Part shown: piece after piece, positions 7,696-15,752 of the stretch | Position numbering within the stretch: position 1 is the first letter of the stretch | Layout: each line of letters opens with the position of its first letter | Assembly (NCBI GenBank): GCA_951812575.1 | Contig: OX638322.1 | Coordinates: forward strand, 646,850-710,849 | Length of the DNA: 64,000 nucleotides | Reading direction: 5' to 3' | DNA from: Candidatus Binatia bacterium | Lineage (GTDB): Bacteria > Desulfobacterota > Binatia > Bin18 | Translations under genes and position numbers: made by a program | The notes under the pieces: generated by a model | Databases searched by the model: none | What the model saw: the letters and a program-made list of their open reading frames with translations, nothing else | Told to the model about the DNA's origin: nothing

Positions 7696-8889
7696 CTACA
7701 CGGCAACCTTCTCCACCTGGATGTGGGGCCGGATACGGGCAAAGACATCTAAGACAAAGTCAATTTGTTCATCGGTGTGGGTTGCCATCATGGAAATCCG
7801 AATCCGACACGAATTCTCAGGCACGGCCGGCGGAATAACCGGATTGGTAAAGACGCCGGAGTCAAACAATTCCTTCCAGATCATGCCCATGAGCCACATA
7901 TCCCCGACAATAATGGGAATCACCGGCGTATCACTCGTCCCGATATCATAGCCCAGACTCCTGAGCCCAGCCTGCATGCGGCGAGTATTGCGCCACAGGG
8001 CCGTACGTCGTTCGGGTTCTTCTTCAATAATCTGCAGGGCGGTTAATACCGTAGCCACCGACGGCGGCGGCATGCTGGCGCTAAAAATCAAAGAGCGGGC
8101 GTGGTGTTTCAGATAGTGAATAACCGGCTCCGGACCAGCCACCACACCGCCAATCGCGGCCAAAGACTTGGAGAATGACGACATAATAAGACCGACTCGG
8201 TCCTCTACGCCGAAATGCTGCGCCGTACCACCACCGTTCTTGCCCAACACCCCAAAGGAATGGGCATCATCAACCATAATCTCGGCATGGTACTGCTCGG
8301 CTAGGGCAACCAAACTCGGCAGGTCGGCGATATCGCCCTCCATGGAAAAAATGCCATCGGTGACAATCAGCTTCCCCGCCTTGGGCGGGGTCTTCTGCAA
8401 CTGCTGTTCCAGGGTTTCAAGATCCCCATGCGGATAGCGCAGCACCGTCCCGTGGGCAAGCTGAGAACCGTCTACCGCGCTGGCGTGATCGAGCTTGTCC
8501 AGATAGAGATAATCTCTTTTTCCGATCAGGGTTGCCAGAATACCTAAATTGGTCTGATAGCCCGTACTGAAAACGAGCGCGGCCTCTTTGTTGAGAAAAC
8601 GGGCTAAGCGGTCTTCGAGTTCATCGTGCAAGTCCAGCGTCCCGTTTAAGAAGCGGCTGCCGGTACACCCACTGCCATAGCGTCTGAGGGCGGCCTCGGC
8701 CGCGGCCAACACCTGGGGGTGATGGGTCAGGCCAAGATAATTATTGGAGCCCATCATCACCTTGGGCTCCCCTCGCACCATGACCTCGGTGCCTTCAGAC
8801 GATTCTATTGGTGTAAAAAACGGATAATACCCAGTCGCCTGAGCCTCCCGAGCACGGGTAAAGCGAGCGCATTTCTCGAACAGATTCAT
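7696..8889 (-). CDS. spt: Serine palmitoyltransferase-like alpha-oxoamine synthase
   Basis: 397 residues, PLP enzyme of the alpha-oxoamine synthase family. SPT-type features are SNNYLGLTHHP, YGSGCTGSRFLNGTLDLHDELE, the stacking His135 in LDHAS, VDDAHSFG with the PLP-ring Asp, and the Schiff-base Lys241 in SSFSKS. The GSRFLNGTLDLH block is closer to bacterial serine palmitoyltransferases than to BioF or Kbl. It should condense serine with a long acyl-CoA or acyl-ACP to 3-ketosphinganine, the first step of sphingolipid synthesis. Start is ATG 8889, set by a GGGGAGGGG site; an upstream extension would run into the CerR gene. BioF remains the alternative, but there are no biotin genes and the flanking genes are ceramide-type. 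Confidence 0.85.
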   Translation of the reverse strand: MNLFEKCARFTRAREAQATGYYPFFTPIESSEGTEVMVRGEPKVMMGSNNYLGLTHHPQVLAAAEAALRRYGSGCTGSRFLNGTLDLHDELEDRLARFLNKEAALVFSTGYQTNLGILATLIGKRDYLYLDKLDHASAVDGSQLAHGTVLRYPHGDLETLEQQLQKTPPKAGKLIVTDGIFSMEGDIADLPSLVALAEQYHAEIMVDDAHSFGVLGKNGGGTAQHFGVEDRVGLIMSSFSKSLAAIGGVVAGPEPVIHYLKHHARSLIFSASMPPPSVATVLTALQIIEEEPERRTALWRNTRRMQAGLRSLGYDIGTSDTPVIPIIVGDMWLMGMIWKELFDSGVFTNPVIPPAVPENSCRIRISMMATHTDEQIDFVLDVFARIRPHIQVEKVAV

Positions 8890-8983
8890 CCCCTCCCCCT
8901 CTCTCCATGACATCCCCGATTGCCGGTTTGCGCGGCAAGCTGCGGCTTCAGTTTCATCCCAGTCTCCCCAATGATGACGCTTG

Positions 8984-10033
8984 CTATAACCAGGTCTGCT
9001 GTTTATACCAAGCCGCGGTTTCAGCACACCCGGTTGCCAGCGGTATCTGCGCCTCAAACCCTAACTCCTGCTTGGCCAGCACGGTTTCGCACAGCCAACC
9101 GGGAGCGAGGAGTTCCTTGACTTTTTCGCGGTTGAATATCGTTGCTCGCCCGATGACGGCGGCTCCTCCTTCGCTCACGGCTGCCGCCATCTGCACGAGA
9201 AACCGGGGGATACGAACCATATGGACTGAACGCCCAACGGCCCGGCTTATGCACGTGGCAATTTCGCTCCAGTCATAGGAGCGTGATTCTGCCACGTGGT
9301 AGATTCCACGTGCTTCTGGCATGGTAGCTGCGCGGAGCAGCGCCTGGACGAGATCGGTAACGTGGACGAGTTGCACAACGCTCTCCGGGCCTGCTGGCAG
9401 CGGCAAAACACCACGGGCAGCAAGACGGAAGAGCAAAAAGAAGTCTTTCTCGCGTGGGCCGTAGACCACCGGCGCGCGGAGCATAACAACCTCGAAGGCA
9501 TCGGACGCAGCGCAGCAAGCCTGTTCTCCGACGAGCTTACTCCGCCCATAGGCAGTAATCGGATGTGGCTCGTCGCGCGGTTCAACCGGCCGGCCGTCTT
9601 GTGCCGGACCCGCCGCCGCGAGTGAGCTCAAATAAACCAGTCGCCGTGGGCGCGGCTGCGCGACCCGCATGGCCTGAACGAGCCTCTGCGTTCCCTCGGC
9701 ATTCGAGCGCAGGTACTCCTCCTCTGTGTGTGCTTTGGTCACTGCCGCAAGATGAAAGACGGTGTCGACTTGCGAGACGGCTCGCGTCAGGCTGTATCGG
9801 TCTTCTAACCTGCCCTGGACCAGTTCGACCTTGTCAGCCTGCTCGTGGGCAAGCCGAGCGCTATCGCTCGTCGGACGAACGAGCACACGCGGTCGGACGC
9901 CTTGTTCGATGAGCGCATCAACAAGGTGCGAGCCAATAAAGCCAGTTCCTCCGGTCACAAGGACACGGGTGTCTGCCTTCACCAGCGGGGCGCGTGGTGT
10001 TATCCCTCGGAGACTCACAATAGCTCGAATCAC
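8984..10033 (-). CDS. NAD-dependent epimerase/dehydratase, probable ceramide reductase (CerR)
   Basis: 349 residues, extended short-chain dehydrogenase. The Rossmann motif TGGTGFIGSH follows a short N-terminal extension, and the catalytic Tyr-x3-Lys is in TAYGRSKLVGEQ (around residue 167). RAPVVYGPREKDFF and YHVAESRSYDWSEI are typical of the extended group. In Caulobacter a protein of this family reduces the 3-oxo group of N-acylated ketosphinganine. It is first in the minus-strand run with SPT (94 bp downstream) and the ceramide synthase. The annotated start is GTG 10033, without a clear ribosome site; a GTG shortly before the Rossmann motif is an alternative. The role as ceramide reductase is inferred from context. 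Confidence 0.75.
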   Translation of the reverse strand: MIRAIVSLRGITPRAPLVKADTRVLVTGGTGFIGSHLVDALIEQGVRPRVLVRPTSDSARLAHEQADKVELVQGRLEDRYSLTRAVSQVDTVFHLAAVTKAHTEEEYLRSNAEGTQRLVQAMRVAQPRPRRLVYLSSLAAAGPAQDGRPVEPRDEPHPITAYGRSKLVGEQACCAASDAFEVVMLRAPVVYGPREKDFFLLFRLAARGVLPLPAGPESVVQLVHVTDLVQALLRAATMPEARGIYHVAESRSYDWSEIATCISRAVGRSVHMVRIPRFLVQMAAAVSEGGAAVIGRATIFNREKVKELLAPGWLCETVLAKQELGFEAQIPLATGCAETAAWYKQQTWL

Positions 10034-10157
10034 GTAAAGTCGGACGCTAGATAACAGATTTCCTCAATTTAACCAAGGGGTAACATAGCCAACATGGCGT
10101 TTTGCTCATAATAACGTTGTTCCTAAATATACTTTCCCGTCGTTTCACAACACTCCC

Positions 10158-10188
10158 TTGACAAGGCTGTTCTGGTCGCTCTTATAGA
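10158..10188 (+). promoter_or_regulatory. Possible sigma70-type promoter upstream of desaturase
   Basis: TTGACA at 10158-10163, then TTATAG at 10182-10187 (18-base spacer) or TATAGA at 10183-10188 (19-base spacer), about 55 bases before the GTG start at 10244. The -35 is a perfect match and the -10 is moderate. The ~210-base gap also has to drive the divergent ceramide reductase gene. Confidence 0.4.
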
Positions 10189-10243
10189 GGCTCCTGTATG
10201 ATGAGGCGGCAGAGCCCGAGGCAAATAACCGGAGCATTCATCT

Positions 10244-11338
10244 GTGGCGTCCCAAAACGAATTTCTTGGCGAGATATCGGACGAGCAGTTCGCGGCGCGG
10301 GTGCGGAAGCACTTTGCCTCTGTGTTCCAGCCCAAGGCGCTCATCTACTGGCTCGATCTCTTGCTGTCTTCTTTGCTGGGCTGGACGGCCTTTTGGTTGA
10401 GTGTCCAGCACCCATTCGGCTCTCTGGCCCATCTCGCAACGACGAGTACCGCTCTCCTCGCCCTTCTCCGCGCGGCCTTATTCATGCATGAAATTGCCCA
10501 CCAGAAGCGGGGCAGCCTGCCTGGTTTTGAATACGCTTGGCACGCCTTGGTCGGTCTGCCGTTCATGCTGCCCAGTCTCATGTATGTGGGCTCACATGGG
10601 GACCACCACCGACCTCACACCTTCGGGACAGCCGACGACCCCGAGTATGTGCCGCTCGTTCAGGGCACTCTCCTCGGCCTGGTCTGGTTTGTTCTGAGCG
10701 TCTGCGTTGTGCCCATCTTGTTGCCACTGCGATGGGGGATCATCGGTCCGCTTTCGTTTGTTATCCCCCCGTTACGAAAGATCGTTATTCAGCGGGCTTC
10801 CACCCTGGTGATTAATCCGGCGTATCGTCGCCCCCTGCCGGGAAAGCGGTATCGGTTACGGTGGCTCAGCCAAGAATGGACGGCCGCGCTGGTTGCCTGG
10901 CTGGTGGGCATAAGCTGGTACACAGGACAGTTACCGAGCGTCTGGCTCGTGCAGTGGTATGTCGTGACGGCTGGCATGTTGATCGTGAACCAAATCCGGA
11001 CCTTAGCCGCTCACCGGTATGACAATACCGGACGGCGGTTGAGTGTGACCGAGCAGCTGCTCGATTCCGTCAATATGTGCGGCTGGCCAGCGCCAACCGT
11101 TCTTGCCGCCCCGGTGGGTCTGCGCTATCACGCCCTCCACCACCTCTTACCCAACGTCCCCTACCACAGCCTCGGGCGGCTCCATCGTCACTTGCAAGCG
11201 GAATTGCCCCCTACTGGTGTCTATCCGCAGACCGTTGAACGCGGTATTCTCTCGGCCATCAGAAGTCTGGTCGACCGGATAGGCCGGCGTCGCCGCACTG
11301 CCTCGCTTAGCGAAGAGCACGTTGGCGAAGAAGCTTAA
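10244..11338 (+). CDS. Membrane fatty acid desaturase
   Basis: 364 residues. The three histidine clusters of membrane acyl desaturases are present: FMHEIAHQ, SHGDHHRPH and RYHALHHLLPNVPYH. A further His in LAAHRYDN precedes the third cluster. Hydrophobic stretches flank the boxes, consistent with four membrane segments. It should introduce a double bond (or a hydroxyl) into a lipid acyl chain or long-chain base using di-iron and O2. It sits divergently from the ceramide synthesis genes and its 3' end overlaps the Tam41-like gene by 32 bases tail to tail. A role in modifying the ceramide is plausible but not shown. Start GTG 10244 has only a weak GGAG upstream. Confidence 0.85.
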   Translation: MASQNEFLGEISDEQFAARVRKHFASVFQPKALIYWLDLLLSSLLGWTAFWLSVQHPFGSLAHLATTSTALLALLRAALFMHEIAHQKRGSLPGFEYAWHALVGLPFMLPSLMYVGSHGDHHRPHTFGTADDPEYVPLVQGTLLGLVWFVLSVCVVPILLPLRWGIIGPLSFVIPPLRKIVIQRASTLVINPAYRRPLPGKRYRLRWLSQEWTAALVAWLVGISWYTGQLPSVWLVQWYVVTAGMLIVNQIRTLAAHRYDNTGRRLSVTEQLLDSVNMCGWPAPTVLAAPVGLRYHALHHLLPNVPYHSLGRLHRHLQAELPPTGVYPQTVERGILSAIRSLVDRIGRRRRTASLSEEHVGEEA

Positions 11339-12290
11339 ACAATACCGGCCAGCCTAAGAGCAGTGGGTAGCGCCGCTGTCGCTCCGAGAGCTCAACCCTC
11401 ACCCCGGTATGCCGGCCCAGTTTCCATAAGACATAGGGCAGCCAATCGTCAAAGGTCAGCGCGGTTTTGAAGAGGCGTACGGTATACAGACATTTTGCTC
11501 CCGTCGCCCGGACTGCCCAACTGACCCGCCCGGTCCAGCGTGCCCGCCGTGGCAGAGCGACCGACCACTGTCCAGCGCTTTCTCGGCAGACGCATCTCCC
11601 CTGCTGCTCCAGGAACTGGAGCCCCAACCGCGCGACGCGGTCGTAGCGCTCCGGCGAGGCCGCGTATAACGCCCGGACGGTTTCCGACCGTTCGGTCCGC
11701 AGCTCGGTCCGATACGTTTCTCGAAACCCCCGCTGCCAGAGGGCGGCAAGGGAAAAAGATCGGCTCCAATCATTCCGCGCGAAAAAGGGAATGACGCGAG
11801 AAAGAAATGTGAGCGTAGCTTGTGTTGCGGCGTGTATGACGCGGTCCTGCACCGCCTCGCTGCGCGCAAACACGAGCCGCGTCGGCTGACAAAAGCGTGC
11901 CCAGATAATAGCAGGGACCACGGCTAGAGTAGTCGCAACCTCAAAATCGGCAGTCGAGATAACCGCATACTTCGCCCGGAGCGTCCGCGGACCCTGCCTG
12001 GCCTCGATATAGAATACATTCGGCGGCAGCAGCGCGTTCAGCCATCTGAGCAGCGGCCGATTATAGAAAGACCGATACGAGCGGACGAGAACGTAAAAAT
12101 CGAGCACCGCATCAGCCGTCTGCTGGGTGCGGAGGCAGGAACCGTAAAACAGCACGGCGTCAATCGCCTCGGCATGACGCTGTTGGATTTCCGCAGCCAC
12201 CACTTGGACGGCTTCAGGCACCGGCTGGGTCCACTCTTGGACCAAGAAATCCGTCAGGGCAGGCAGCGGTGCTTGCACTTCGTCTCGCAT
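11307..12290 (-). CDS. Tam41-like phosphatidate (lipid-phosphate) cytidylyltransferase
   Basis: 327 residues with a nucleotidyltransferase fold. The order of landmarks follows mitochondrial Tam41/TAMM41 CDP-diacylglycerol synthase: DAVLFYGSCLR (res 44-54, human VYGSG), AVLDFYVLV (61-69, human MLDFVFTV), then a Phe-Tyr-containing strand and KYAVIST (107-113, human KYGVIST), followed by WARFCQPTRLV (human AGRLQKPVKI). Such enzymes use CTP and a lipid phosphate to make a CDP-lipid. The gene starts two bases after the lipid kinase stop and lies in one operon with a CDP-alcohol phosphatidyltransferase, so a lipid-P to CDP-lipid step between them is logical. The family call rests on motif order recalled from memory; other NTase functions cannot be excluded. 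Confidence 0.6.
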   Translation of the reverse strand: MRDEVQAPLPALTDFLVQEWTQPVPEAVQVVAAEIQQRHAEAIDAVLFYGSCLRTQQTADAVLDFYVLVRSYRSFYNRPLLRWLNALLPPNVFYIEARQGPRTLRAKYAVISTADFEVATTLAVVPAIIWARFCQPTRLVFARSEAVQDRVIHAATQATLTFLSRVIPFFARNDWSRSFSLAALWQRGFRETYRTELRTERSETVRALYAASPERYDRVARLGLQFLEQQGRCVCRESAGQWSVALPRRARWTGRVSWAVRATGAKCLYTVRLFKTALTFDDWLPYVLWKLGRHTGVRVELSERQRRYPLLLGWPVLFKLLRQRALR

Positions 12291-12292
12291 AC

Positions 12293-13276
12293 TCAGGCTC
12301 GAATAAAACGGAGTCGATGATCCGTCGCAAGATGCAGGGTCCGGCCGGGCGGCGACTCAAAGAGCTCTCCATCAATAGTGTAACCACAGTCCATCTGCAG
12401 GGTCAGGCGCTCAACATTGTGGCTGCAATAGCCCGAGTCCAGCGCAAACGGCGGCGGGGGAAGCCCACGTAAGACCTTCCAGACCGCAACCGGGCTCCGC
12501 GTGGCATTGGCTGCAATGGCGGTAAACCGGAGCGGGGCCTCTTCGGTTCCCCAAAACGGACAGAGACGCAGGAAGAGCCGTTTCAGCGTGGTCGCCATCA
12601 CGAGTTGAAATGGCTTTGTTTCAAGTCGGTCTGTGGGCGTTTCCTTTGCCGTCGCCTTGTGATTGAAGGCCAGACCAATATCATCCGGAGCAAAAATTCC
12701 GGTGGGGGATCCGCTCGCTACCCGCAGGAGGGCTCCGCCCAAAAAGAGTCCGGCGCCGAACAGGCCCTGTAAACGCCGCTCGGGATAGAGCTGATGCTTA
12801 AAGGCGAGCGCCCGCTGGATCACACCGGCACCGAAAAACATGCCATATTGAGGACTCGTGCCTGGGCCGGAGTCGACGCGCAACATCGGCCGCCTCACCA
12901 CGCGTCGCTCCAGTGTATTGGCCCGCAGCGCGCGGACCAGAGCAACGAGGCCAGCGGCTGGCGGAGCGGTATTGCCGATATCCGCAGCGCTCATATTTGT
13001 TCGTCCGCCGGGCAGAGGCGCAATAGCCGGCAGTGGTTCAAAAATTGAGCCGGCCAGGACTTCGGTCAAGACGCGTTGCAGCGTTCCATCCCCGCCGTCC
13101 ACAGCCAGGAGGGTCACGCCTCGGCGAGCGAGGCAGGCAAGCGCTTCGGGCACGTCTGCACTCGAGCGCGTCGTCACATGCACGACCTCGGGCGCGTCCT
13201 CAAGAGTCTGCTTGAGTGCGGTCGGGGAAGCGCGGCTCAGACCGGCGTGGCAATTACTGAGAAGACCCAGTCGCAC
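12293..13276 (-). CDS. Lipid kinase, DAGK/LCB5 family (possible ceramide or diacylglycerol kinase)
   Basis: 327 residues with the diacylglycerol/sphingosine kinase catalytic domain. VDGGDGTLQRVL carries the GGDGT nucleotide motif (res 61-65), IAPLPGGRTNMSA corresponds to the PxGTxNDFA block, and YTIDGELFE near residue 300 is the C-terminal DGE signature. It should phosphorylate a lipid hydroxyl with ATP. It lies between a CDP-alcohol transferase and a Tam41-like cytidylyltransferase on the minus strand, next to a ceramide synthesis operon; Caulobacter encodes a ceramide kinase of the same superfamily. The substrate could be ceramide, a long-chain base or diacylglycerol. Start is a GTG at 13276 without a clear ribosome site; translation may be coupled to the small frame that overlaps it. 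Confidence 0.75.
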   Translation of the reverse strand: MRLGLLSNCHAGLSRASPTALKQTLEDAPEVVHVTTRSSADVPEALACLARRGVTLLAVDGGDGTLQRVLTEVLAGSIFEPLPAIAPLPGGRTNMSAADIGNTAPPAAGLVALVRALRANTLERRVVRRPMLRVDSGPGTSPQYGMFFGAGVIQRALAFKHQLYPERRLQGLFGAGLFLGGALLRVASGSPTGIFAPDDIGLAFNHKATAKETPTDRLETKPFQLVMATTLKRLFLRLCPFWGTEEAPLRFTAIAANATRSPVAVWKVLRGLPPPPFALDSGYCSHNVERLTLQMDCGYTIDGELFESPPGRTLHLATDHRLRFIRA

Positions 13277-13394
13277 GGAAGCCCCGGAATGCAGACCGTC
13301 CCAGCCTGTCCACGAGTAGCCCCAAGCCGGCCAGAATCATTCCTGGCCAATACGGCCTGCGCTGGAACCCGCACGCCAACACTCTGGTCCTCAT
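13254..13394 (-). CDS. Possible small membrane protein bridging two lipid genes
   Basis: A 46-residue frame (MRTRVLACGFQRRPYWPGM then ILAGLGLLVDRLG). Its ATG overlaps the stop codon of the CDP-alcohol transferase as ATGA, and its end overlaps the start of the lipid kinase by about 20 bases. It contains one short hydrophobic stretch with flanking Arg residues. It could be a true small membrane protein or only a translational coupler for the kinase, which itself lacks a clear ribosome site. No family recognised. Confidence 0.35.
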   Translation of the reverse strand: MRTRVLACGFQRRPYWPGMILAGLGLLVDRLGRSAFRGFRATGSSQ

Positions 13395-14617
13395 GCCGGC
13401 GTCCCCACTCCCTGCCAGGTCTGAATCGGCCGGCCGCGCCAGCGCTGGATACCGGCCTGACCCAAGCGCAGAGTGTGAAACCCCAGAGAACAGACGGTCC
13501 AGACCGCAACCAGCCACAAGCCCAGGTCGGGGCGACCGGCAAGGACCCCGAGCGTTAACAGAATCAGATTCGGATTCCGGCGGGCGGTAATGGTCCGAAA
13601 AAACGAATCAATGGGACGCCACGAGTGAATTTCCAGGTGAAAAGCCAACAGAAAGAGTCCTTCGAGCAGCCGTCCGATAATATACCCGCCAAGGATAATC
13701 GCCACGACCGGATCATGCCAGATCAAGGCCGGAGAAAAGCTGCCCGCCAAGCCCATCGCCCAGGCGATATACCAGAATGGCGGGTGGACGAGGTCAAGAC
13801 CGTGGTCCAGCACATGGCCCATGCGGCTTGAGGTGCAGGTGACGCGGGCCAGCTTGCCATCCACGGTATCCAAAAAGGTCATGAGCCAGGCAGCTACTAA
13901 TCCGGGACCATATTGTCCCTGCAGAAAGAGCCAGGTCGCCACGCCCACTAAGGCCCAGCTCAGCCCGGTCACGCTATTGGGAGAAACATGGACGCGAGCC
14001 AGCAGACGCGTGACGGCGCGGGCGGGGAGCGGCCAGACCCACTTCGTGACCACATCGGTAATACCCTTATACGCCGCGCGAAACATGCGGTTTTCAACCT
14101 GGGTCAGCGAGTCCGCGCACACCCGGAGCAGATAGGGAGGGTCGTATTTGCGGAGTGCCGAGGAATAGGCGGGAACCAGGTCGGCCGGAACCCGGCAGGG
14201 CAGGCGTTCCTGCTGCACCTCAGCCACCGGAGCGGTCAGGCCGGGCGGCAGTGCCGCTATCCGGCTCCCGGTTGTGACGAGCGCGACAATGGTTGCGGGT
14301 GAGTCCGGATCGACGAGCGCCAGGCTGCGGACGCCGCTGCGCTCAAGGCTCTGCTCAAGCAGTGCGCGGATTAGGCGCTCATCAAAAACATAATCGGTTC
14401 GGAACACCAGGAGTAGGCCGTCAGGGGGAACAGGCGGACCGGAGGTTCCGGTCGCAATCTGTTCATCCGACACACCCGCGGCGCGGAGGGTGCGACACAG
14501 CCGTTCTGCCGGCGAGAGGCCCCACACTTCAACCGGAGCGGCGAGATCGCTTTCAGCATGCACTGCCGAATCAGCCAGCCACACCTGAACACGCTCGGCT
14601 CCCGCCACCGGCTTCAT
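13391..14617 (-). CDS. CDP-alcohol phosphatidyltransferase with degenerate nucleotidyltransferase-like N-terminus
   Basis: 408 residues. The C-terminal half is a polytopic CDP-alcohol phosphatidyltransferase with a perfect motif D-G-x2-A-R-x8-G-x3-D-x3-D (D253, G254, A257, R258, G267, D271, D275) inside membrane helices. Residues ~1-170 resemble an NTP-transferase sheet (LLLVFRTDYVFDERLIRALLEQ) but lack the LxAGxGxR loop, so they are probably not catalytic. The arrangement recalls the bacterial/archaeal IPCT-DIPPS fusions that join an inositol-phosphate cytidylyltransferase to a CDP-alcohol transferase. It should join a CDP-activated partner with an alcohol or alcohol-phosphate to form a phospholipid headgroup. 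ATG 14617 has AGGAGG upstream. First gene of the operon with lipid kinase and Tam41-like enzyme; paralogue of the gene at 18582. Confidence 0.8.
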   Translation of the reverse strand: MKPVAGAERVQVWLADSAVHAESDLAAPVEVWGLSPAERLCRTLRAAGVSDEQIATGTSGPPVPPDGLLLVFRTDYVFDERLIRALLEQSLERSGVRSLALVDPDSPATIVALVTTGSRIAALPPGLTAPVAEVQQERLPCRVPADLVPAYSSALRKYDPPYLLRVCADSLTQVENRMFRAAYKGITDVVTKWVWPLPARAVTRLLARVHVSPNSVTGLSWALVGVATWLFLQGQYGPGLVAAWLMTFLDTVDGKLARVTCTSSRMGHVLDHGLDLVHPPFWYIAWAMGLAGSFSPALIWHDPVVAIILGGYIIGRLLEGLFLLAFHLEIHSWRPIDSFFRTITARRNPNLILLTLGVLAGRPDLGLWLVAVWTVCSLGFHTLRLGQAGIQRWRGRPIQTWQGVGTPA

Positions 14618-14733
14618 ATCGCTCCTCCTCGTCAGGCTGCCGCTCTGACCGGGTCGCAGCCTGACACTGAGCGGTCTTATCATACGCCAGAAAGGTGGTA
14701 TAGGTTGGAGAGAGCCGCCCGGAGCCAAACACC

Positions 14734-15684
14734 ATGCCAGCCTGTACACTTGCCCATTTATCAGACCTGCACGTCACCCCGGTTCGGGTCCGGCGGCCGA
14801 CAGACTTTCTGAACAAGCGCTTCCTGGGCGCCTTGTCGTGGTCCCTGCGCCGCCGCAAGGAATATCGACCCGAGGTCCTGGCCGCGCTGGTCGAAGATTT
14901 ACACACGCAAGGGCCGGACCATGTGGTCATTACCGGCGACCTGACCAATATTGCGCTGCCGGACGAGTTCTCCGCCTCCCTGCCGTGGTTGCAAAAGCTG
15001 GGCGGCCCGCAGCGTGTGTCCGTTATCCCAGGTAACCATGACACCTATACGCGCGGGAGCGAGTCTTCTCCGTGGGCGTATTGGGGCGACTATATGCGCT
15101 CGCATATCCCGCCGGATACGCTGCCGGACCCTGCGCGGCTGCCTTCGGACTTTCCGCCATCCGAGTTTCCAACCCTTCGGACCTGCGGCCCAATCGCCCT
15201 GGTCGGCGTCTCAACCGCGCGGGCGACGGCCCCCTTCTACGCCTCGGGAAGGATAGGCCGGACGCAACTCGACCGACTTGAGCAGCTCCTCGGCGCATTG
15301 GCAAGTATGCCCCTGAGTCGGGTCGTGCTCATTCACCATCCTCCCCAACCCATCGCCATATCGGCCCGCCGCCGCCTCACCGATGCGGCTGACTTTCGGG
15401 CCGTGCTCGCCAAAACCGGCGCAGAGCTGATTCTGCACGGTCACGTTCACCGCACAGTCACGGCGAGCATCCCCGGACCCTGGGGACCGATTCCCGTTGT
15501 CGGGGTCCCAGCCTCCGCGGCGATTGGCCGACGACCGCAGCGGCGCTCACGCTACCACTTGTATCGGATCGAGCCGCACGGCGAGGTGAACGGACGGAGG
15601 CGTTTTCAGATCACGCTCACCTCCCGCATGTATGACCCAGGCACGACCAGTTTCCAGCATACGACCGAGCAGAGTCTCTCGTGA
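14734..15684 (+). CDS. Calcineurin-like metallophosphoesterase
   Basis: 316 residues with all five metallophosphoesterase motifs: SDLH (D-x-H) near the N-terminus, ITGDLTN, PGNHDTY, LIHHPP and LHGHVHR. It belongs to the class III cyclic-nucleotide phosphodiesterase-like branch (CpdA/LpxH relatives). The ~120-base gap to the divergent CDP-alcohol transferase gene makes co-regulation possible, and hydrolysis of a lipid pyrophosphate or CDP-lipid would fit the locus, but the motif set alone cannot tell nucleotides from lipids. No signal peptide, so it is cytoplasmic. Confidence 0.8.
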   Translation: MPACTLAHLSDLHVTPVRVRRPTDFLNKRFLGALSWSLRRRKEYRPEVLAALVEDLHTQGPDHVVITGDLTNIALPDEFSASLPWLQKLGGPQRVSVIPGNHDTYTRGSESSPWAYWGDYMRSHIPPDTLPDPARLPSDFPPSEFPTLRTCGPIALVGVSTARATAPFYASGRIGRTQLDRLEQLLGALASMPLSRVVLIHHPPQPIAISARRRLTDAADFRAVLAKTGAELILHGHVHRTVTASIPGPWGPIPVVGVPASAAIGRRPQRRSRYHLYRIEPHGEVNGRRRFQITLTSRMYDPGTTSFQHTTEQSLS

Positions 15685-15752
15685 CGCCTCACTCTTGACT
15701 CTGCCGCCAGCCTGGAGCTAGAAGCAGAATAGTCTGCGTAGAGAGTCTGATT

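Noticed and set aside
7696..8889. 8-amino-7-oxononanoate synthase (BioF) or Kbl
   Set aside because: The GSRFLNGTLDLH block and the flanking CerR- and bCerS-type genes favour serine palmitoyltransferase; no biotin or threonine catabolism genes are near.
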